Made by a program: the position numbers and the translations under genes
The notes under the pieces: generated by a model
Told to the model about the DNA's origin: nothing
The model's database searches: none
What the model saw: the letters and a program-made list of their open reading frames with translations, nothing else
Shown here: piece by piece, positions 60,287 through 64,000 of the stretch
Layout: each line of letters opens with the position of its first letter
How positions within the stretch are numbered: the stretch's first letter is position 1
Origin: Halobacteriales archaeon QH_7_65_31
GTDB taxonomy: Archaea > Halobacteriota > Halobacteria > Halobacteriales > Haloarculaceae
DNA length: 64,000 nucleotides
Direction of reading: 5' to 3'
NCBI GenBank assembly: GCA_003021785.1
Contig: PXQU01000010.1
Span: 124,001 to 188,000 of the forward strand

Positions 60287-62161
60287 ATGCCCACATCCAC
60301 AATCGCACGAACTGAATGCCGACGGCATCTTCGCGGGAAAGGCCCGTGGATCGTCGCCCTGTGTTTCATCGTCTTCAGTCGAGTAACCGCACAACCAGAA
60401 CCAGCAGCCGCTCAAATCATCGATAACGCAATATCGCTGATCCACGCACAGCCTGCGGTCGTATTTATCGTTCCATTCGCCGCTGCCATCATCAACTTTC
60501 GAGCCATCACTCGAGAACGCGAGTCCGGGACCGCTCGAATCCTCCTCGGCACCAAGACGACCCGCCCACGTCTCGTTCTGGAGATGGTCCTCGGACGCGG
60601 GACGGCACTCCTCGTTCCAGTCCTGGCAGCTACCGTCCTCATAATTGGGTACGATACGTTCCAGTACGGCCAATTTTCCCCGCTGTTGTCCCTCGGATTT
60701 CTCGCGCTATCGACGGCGTACGTGTTCGCATGGACCGGGTTGATCGTCGGACTCTCAGCCGCCAGCTCGTCGACGACCCGCGCAGTCATCCTCGGAACCA
60801 TTGCAACTGTCGGTCTAACATTTTGGAACGGCATAACGCTCCCGTTCATATGGCAGGTCGCGACTGGCACTGTCCCCGGAAGCGAACTCGCGCACCCCAG
60901 AGCGTTCGCGATAGCAAGTTGGCTCTCGCCCGCCAGCGCCTTCCAAGTCCTCACAAACTGGCTGTTCAATGTCCCTATCGGCACCGACGTAGCCGTCACA
61001 CAAGTCGCCGACGCAATAACCCAATCCGGGGAGTTCGCCCCGACACCCCCGCCGCTCTCACCATGGTGGGCGCTGGGATTCCTACTAACGTGGCCGGCGC
61101 TCGCACTAGTTAGCGGGGTCAAGCTATTCCAGCGGGGCGACCTCGCCCCAGGTAGTCAGTCCGAACCGTTCCGTCGCCTCGTCAATGCCATGCCATCGAT
61201 TCCCCGGTTCAGTGGACCACGCTCCGCCTGGCTATCCGAGCGCGGTTACGTCATCGATTCGCTGCCCGGCTCTTGGCAGCCCCTCGCCCGCCGAGAATTC
61301 CACCGAGTCGCCCGCAGCCCGCTCGTCTGGGTGGCCGGTGGGCTGGTATTCGTCACCGCGTTCCTCAGTCTCTCACAACCTACACACATCCGAGAAGCAC
61401 TCGGCTCCCGCGTCCCGCTGGCTGCCCTTCAGACACCGCTGGCGTACATCGGTGGGACCAGTGTACTCTTCGGGTCGTTCCGATCTGTAATTCATGATCG
61501 GGACACAGGTGCAATTCGTTTTACCGCCGGCACCGCGACCTCACGCATGGAAACGCTCGTTGGCTTCACTCTCGGCCGCGCTGCCGCATTCGCTGTTTCA
61601 ATGACCCTCGCAGTCACCCTCACCTGTCTGGTCGCAATTTCACAGCACGGCGTCGTTTCCCTCGCCACACTCGCTGTTTTCCTCTCATACACCGTCCTGT
61701 TCGTCGCTATAATTGCTGGAATCGGCGTGTCGCTATCAACGATACTACGGAGTCAAGCCGTCGCCGGATTCGCAGTCCTCATCTTTACTGCAATCCACTT
61801 CACGTGGTTCCAACTCTCGAACACGCTTTACGAACTGACCTCGGGAGCGAGTGTCTCTGGGTTCTCCCCACCGAATAATCCCCTCTACATGGTCATCCGT
61901 TGGCTCGCACCATTCCAGCTTTCGAACGTCGTAACGAATGCGATCATCGGCGTTCCGAACTCGTCAGCTCCCGCCACCCGCGTCATCAGTGAATTCCAGC
62001 CGAATCAGGTTTCGAATCAAGTGGTCATCCGATTACAGTATGGCTCCGACGTGCCCGTCTGGTACCTACATCCATCCGTCGGCTTTACTGAATTACTCCT
62101 GTGGGCACTCATTCCCTTGGCGGTTGCTATCGCGCTCTACCGTCATCGAAGTATCGACTAG
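60287..62161 (+). CDS. ABC-2 type permease with duplicated membrane domain
   Basis: 624 residues with two similar halves, each with about six transmembrane helices. Each half starts with a 'ARTECRRHLRGKGPWIVAL' or 'ARREFHRVARSPLVWVAGG' segment and has 'RAITRERESGTARILLG' or 'RSVIHDRDTGAIRFTAG', the coupling-region pattern of NosY/ABC-2 permeases. One protein thus provides both channel halves. It lies in the inserted segment and converges with the ATPase gene, overlapping it by 4 nt. The codon use is less GC-rich than the surroundings. Confidence 0.83.
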   Translation: MPTSTIARTECRRHLRGKGPWIVALCFIVFSRVTAQPEPAAAQIIDNAISLIHAQPAVVFIVPFAAAIINFRAITRERESGTARILLGTKTTRPRLVLEMVLGRGTALLVPVLAATVLIIGYDTFQYGQFSPLLSLGFLALSTAYVFAWTGLIVGLSAASSSTTRAVILGTIATVGLTFWNGITLPFIWQVATGTVPGSELAHPRAFAIASWLSPASAFQVLTNWLFNVPIGTDVAVTQVADAITQSGEFAPTPPPLSPWWALGFLLTWPALALVSGVKLFQRGDLAPGSQSEPFRRLVNAMPSIPRFSGPRSAWLSERGYVIDSLPGSWQPLARREFHRVARSPLVWVAGGLVFVTAFLSLSQPTHIREALGSRVPLAALQTPLAYIGGTSVLFGSFRSVIHDRDTGAIRFTAGTATSRMETLVGFTLGRAAAFAVSMTLAVTLTCLVAISQHGVVSLATLAVFLSYTVLFVAIIAGIGVSLSTILRSQAVAGFAVLIFTAIHFTWFQLSNTLYELTSGASVSGFSPPNNPLYMVIRWLAPFQLSNVVTNAIIGVPNSSAPATRVISEFQPNQVSNQVVIRLQYGSDVPVWYLHPSVGFTELLLWALIPLAVAIALYRHRSID

Positions 62162-63066
62162 TCGGCTCGGGCATCAGCCAATTCGACGAAGGCGTCCTCG
62201 ATCGTTCCTTGCTTGACGTCAAACGACTGAATGCTCATCCCAGCTCCTTCCAGCCTCCGTAGCACTTGATAACAGGCGGTCCGTGAACACGTAACCACGA
62301 GTTCGCCGGCCTCGTAGGTAGTGTCCTCGACGCCGTCGAAATCACGGATACCTTTCACCGCCAGATCCTCATCAGCCGTTGGGATATGAAGCCGAGTTTT
62401 CACGCCAGCCACGTCTCTAAGTTCGGTCGGCGTACCTTCGGCAATCAACTGGCCATTAGCGAGCAAGCCGACTTGGTCGCAGACACGCTCAACTTGGTCG
62501 AGGACGTGACTGGAGAAGAAGACGGTCGCGCCCCGGTCCCGTTCGGCCTCGACGACGTCTCTGACGAGCCGGACGCCGTAAGGGTCGAGACCGGAGAACG
62601 GCTCGTCGAGGATGAGGAGCTCGGGCTCGCCAGCGATCGCCATCGCGAGCCCGAGTCGTTGCTGCATCCCCTTCGAGTAGCCGCCGGCGCGCTGGCCGAT
62701 TGCGTCACCGAGGCCGACGCGGTCGAGGGCCGCTTCCGGGTTTCCAGTCGCGTCGTTGGCGTCGAGGACGTACTCGACGTGCTCGCGGCCCGTAAGGGTG
62801 CTGTAGACGCCGAACCGGTCGGGGAGAATGCCAGTTCGGGCATGAATCTGGCTGGCATCTTCTTGGGCGTCCATTCCGAGGACGGTGATGCTGCCTGTGG
62901 ACGGGCGCGCGTAGTTCATCAGCATGTCGATGGTGGTGGACTTCCCCGCACCGTTTGGCCCGAGGAATCCGTAGACGATACCGTCCTCGACTGTAAGGTC
63001 GAGATTCACAACGGCCGGTTCGCCACCGTAGCGTTTGGTGACTCCGTCCATCTGGATCGCAGTCAT
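62158..63066 (-). CDS. ABC transporter ATP-binding protein of the inserted segment
   Basis: 302 residues. Walker A is GPNGAGKSTT near 36-45, the signature is 'YSKGMQQRLGLAMAI', and Walker B is 'LLILDEPFSGLDPYG', with the H-loop in 'FFSSHVLDQ'. The C-terminal extension is typical of drug- or Cu-type exporters (DrrA/NosF-like). It likely energises the duplicated permease encoded convergently on the other strand, an unusual arrangement because such partners are normally co-directional. Confidence 0.88.
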   Translation of the reverse strand: MTAIQMDGVTKRYGGEPAVVNLDLTVEDGIVYGFLGPNGAGKSTTIDMLMNYARPSTGSITVLGMDAQEDASQIHARTGILPDRFGVYSTLTGREHVEYVLDANDATGNPEAALDRVGLGDAIGQRAGGYSKGMQQRLGLAMAIAGEPELLILDEPFSGLDPYGVRLVRDVVEAERDRGATVFFSSHVLDQVERVCDQVGLLANGQLIAEGTPTELRDVAGVKTRLHIPTADEDLAVKGIRDFDGVEDTTYEAGELVVTCSRTACYQVLRRLEGAGMSIQSFDVKQGTIEDAFVELADARAD

Positions 63067-63301
63067 TGTACTTCCTCCAGTGGAATGTCGAGACCACGAA
63101 TCGAATGTGAAAGGCCTGCTTGGAGGACCATATTCTTGATACGGCGAATGTGTGTAAAAAATTTGCCGTTCAGTAGGCTATCAAGAGCGGATATCGTAAC
63201 GGAGAATCAAGCAAAAAGCCTCGCGTTTCAGCGCGGGGAGAATATCAAGGAAGGACCTCGGCCTAAAAAATAAAAACAGGGATACTTGAGCTCCAGTACA
63301 G
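63067..63301. other. A/T-rich intergenic region of the inserted segment
   Basis: About 235 bases with 'gtgtgtaaaaaatttgccg' (a likely TATA region for the leftward ATPase gene, about 80 nt upstream), the IS605-like hairpin, and 'cctaaaaaataaaaacagg'. No gene is seen. Confidence 0.45.
63218..63256. terminator. Hairpin resembling an IS200/IS605 3' end, also usable as a terminator
   Basis: 'gcctcgcgtttcagcgcggggag' followed by 'aatatcaagg' resembles the right end found after tnpB in IS200/IS605-type elements (hairpin then 'gaggatgtca'). No tnpB remains. On the minus strand the hairpin is followed by 'ctttttgc', so it could terminate the leftward gene at 63302-63784. Which of the two is correct is open. 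Confidence 0.4.
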
Positions 63302-63784
63302 TCAGCTGGTGGGAGCGTCCCTCTCCACCACTTCGTAGCTGCCGTTCTCCTCCCCCACGGTGGCGATCGTGGCTTCGCCACCGCGCTGGAATCCGAAGAG
63401 CTCGAAAGCGTACTCGGCGGACAGGGTTGCGGTGAACGACGAGGCGTTCTCGTCGATGTTGTCTTCGGTCTTCCCCTGGAACGTCGCGTACGGACCGGGA
63501 AGCGAGTACTCGAGATCTTGGGAGGGGTTCTTGTAGTCGTTCCCGTTGTAGTCCCAGCTGAGAATCTGCTTGTGAACGTAGACCGTTCCGAACCCTGCGA
63601 CGCTTCCCTCGGCTTCGATGGTCTCGTTCGCGGTCGTGTAGCTGTCGCTGGTCTGGAGATCCCGTGGTTCGGTGTGCATGGTGATCTCCAGATTGGCGTT
63701 CATGTAGAGGTCGGCGATCGCCTCTTTCTGAGCCTTGGACAGTTCTTTCCCGTACCGGTTCTGCTTCTCCTCGGAGAGTTCGTC
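63302..63784 (-). pseudogene. 5'-truncated gene for a putative exported protein
   Basis: Open frame of 160 residues from the right edge of the insert to the stop at 63302. It starts mid-protein ('DELSEEKQNRYGKELSKAQKEA') and has no start codon until an internal ATG at 63703, which would leave 133 residues. The later part is beta-rich and acidic ('SVAGFGTVYVHKQILSWDYNGNDYKNP' region), which fits an extracellular protein that has lost its signal peptide. A stop codon lies in frame just outside the insertion site at 63791-63793. Confidence 0.6.
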
Positions 63785-63789
63785 GACGT

Positions 63790-63892
63790 ATCAGCTGAGA
63801 CCGCGAGAGATATCATCTCCGAGATGGTCGATGAACGAAGCTGGCGCGGTAATCCCTACGTCGCGCAGTTCCGGGACCGGTTCGAGACGTAA
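63790..63892 (+). pseudogene. C-terminal remnant of the PIN toxin
   Basis: Encodes, in frame with the left portion, 33 residues beginning 'SAETARDIISEMVDERSW' and ending 'NPYVAQFRDRFET', which match the usual C-terminal helix-turn-strand end of PIN-domain toxins. The stop at 63890-63892 is the natural end. It has no start codon of its own and is only a displaced exon-like piece of the gene at 59615. Confidence 0.8.
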
Positions 63893-64000
63893 CGGGGGCG
63901 TCACGGATCTGCTCTCCTCCCTCCCGACGACCACGACGCGCGACCGCTGGCGCGACGACCGCCGCCGTTCCGCGTTAGGGCTCCGTCTCGATCAGCACGC
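63893..64000. other. Right edge, little recognised
   Basis: GC-rich sequence without a full gene. On the minus strand a stop at 63975-63977 ends a frame that extends off the window and reads 'VLIETEP', which could be the C-terminus of another gene, but only seven residues are visible. Confidence 0.3.

Larger units (their letters stand above)
60007..63789. mobile_element. Inserted cargo segment of about 3.8 kb with 5-bp target duplication
   Basis: The sequence GACGT occurs at 60002-60006, just before the PIN frame breaks, and at 63785-63789, just before it resumes in the same frame. Excision of 60007-63789 (3,783 bp) rejoins a continuous 164-residue PIN gene. Inside are an ABC-2 permease, a convergent ABC ATPase and two genes truncated at the ends. 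Base composition is less GC-rich than its flanks by eye. No transposase, integrase or long terminal inverted repeats were seen. A wider similarity, tcgtc followed by gacgt with a 1-bp spacing difference, exists at both ends. Confidence 0.75.

Noticed and set aside
60287-63784. Halocin biosynthesis cluster
   Set aside because: An ABC exporter and two truncated secreted-like genes alone do not support it; no precursor peptide or immunity gene is recognisable.
60007-63784. Terminal inverted repeats of an insertion sequence
   Set aside because: The left end (ccctggtgaacttctg) and the reverse complement of the right end (gacgaactctccgagg) share only a few bases, below what I would call an inverted repeat.
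59310-64000. Prophage or conjugative element
   Set aside because: No integrase, capsid, terminase, relaxase or replication gene is present in the segment.

Overview
The window is from a haloarchaeon (Euryarchaeota, class Halobacteria). The evidence is high GC with GC-rich third positions, very acidic proteins, Tat-type secretion signals with lipoboxes, a PGF-CTERM-like surface anchor, archaeal translation factors (aEF-2 with its diphthamide site, aEF-1A, eS6), archaeal-type PEP carboxylase, short-form 6-phosphogluconate dehydrogenase, HTH_10/Bat-type and HalX regulators, and many leaderless-looking promoters. The genus cannot be told from this sequence. About 70 genes are supported. There is no CRISPR array, no rRNA and one tRNA.

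Layout. 1-8.8 kb: end of an ABC exporter operon, thiD, sufS and sufU separated by a secreted beta-propeller gene, an orphan REC-PAS-GAF protein, and a ketopantoate-reductase-like gene. 8.8-17.9 kb: an RNB exoribonuclease, an acyl-CoA synthetase, a Liv-type ABC importer split over two divergent operons (binding protein-LivM leftward, LivH-LivG-LivF rightward), and gnd. 17.9-30.3 kb: a small membrane protein with a DDKA motif plus a tiny basic ORF, aldehyde dehydrogenase, membrane-tethered ferredoxin, a DHH phosphoesterase, a winged-helix regulator divergent from a possible deoxyribosyltransferase/TIR-like protein, a duplicated YccF protein, a MoaD/SAMP-like protein, an amidase with a zinc-ribbon insert, a sensor kinase, PEP carboxylase and an APH-type kinase. 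30.3-42 kb: conserved haloarchaeal genes including eS6 (one neighbour is frameshifted), aEF-2, ACT protein-hom, aEF-1A-S10-tRNA-Ala, PNPOx-like protein, glutaredoxin, endonuclease III. 42-51.9 kb: a P1B metal ATPase, VOC protein, histidine kinase/HalX pair, dUTPase/dCTP deaminase family enzyme, geranylgeranyl-reductase-like flavoprotein, and two half-size MgtE transporters. 51.9-59.2 kb: a complete second Liv-type importer operon, a Bat-type regulator and an ALDH7-like dehydrogenase. 59.3-64 kb: an RHH-PIN toxin-antitoxin operon whose toxin gene is split by an insertion of about 3.8 kb.

Four observations stand out. (1) The PIN toxin gene starts at 59615, is interrupted after 60006, and resumes in frame at 63790. 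Both junctions carry GACGT, and removing 60007-63789 restores a 164-residue PIN protein. The insert carries an ABC-2 permease, a convergent ABC ATPase and two genes cut at its ends, with no visible transposase. (2) Ribosomal protein S10 loses its conserved last ~19 residues at 39388 and reads into a tRNA-Ala(CGC) gene. (3) The 3' end of that tRNA is repeated 129 bp downstream, as at an integration site. (4) A structured intergenic repeat with a covarying central hairpin lies directly after the aEF-2 gene and again after the tRNA region.

The two importers sit next to catabolic enzymes (acyl-CoA synthetase; ALDH7-like dehydrogenase with its own Bat-type regulator), which suggests uptake and oxidation of amino acids or other small carboxylates/amides. 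The real substrates cannot be read from the sequence.
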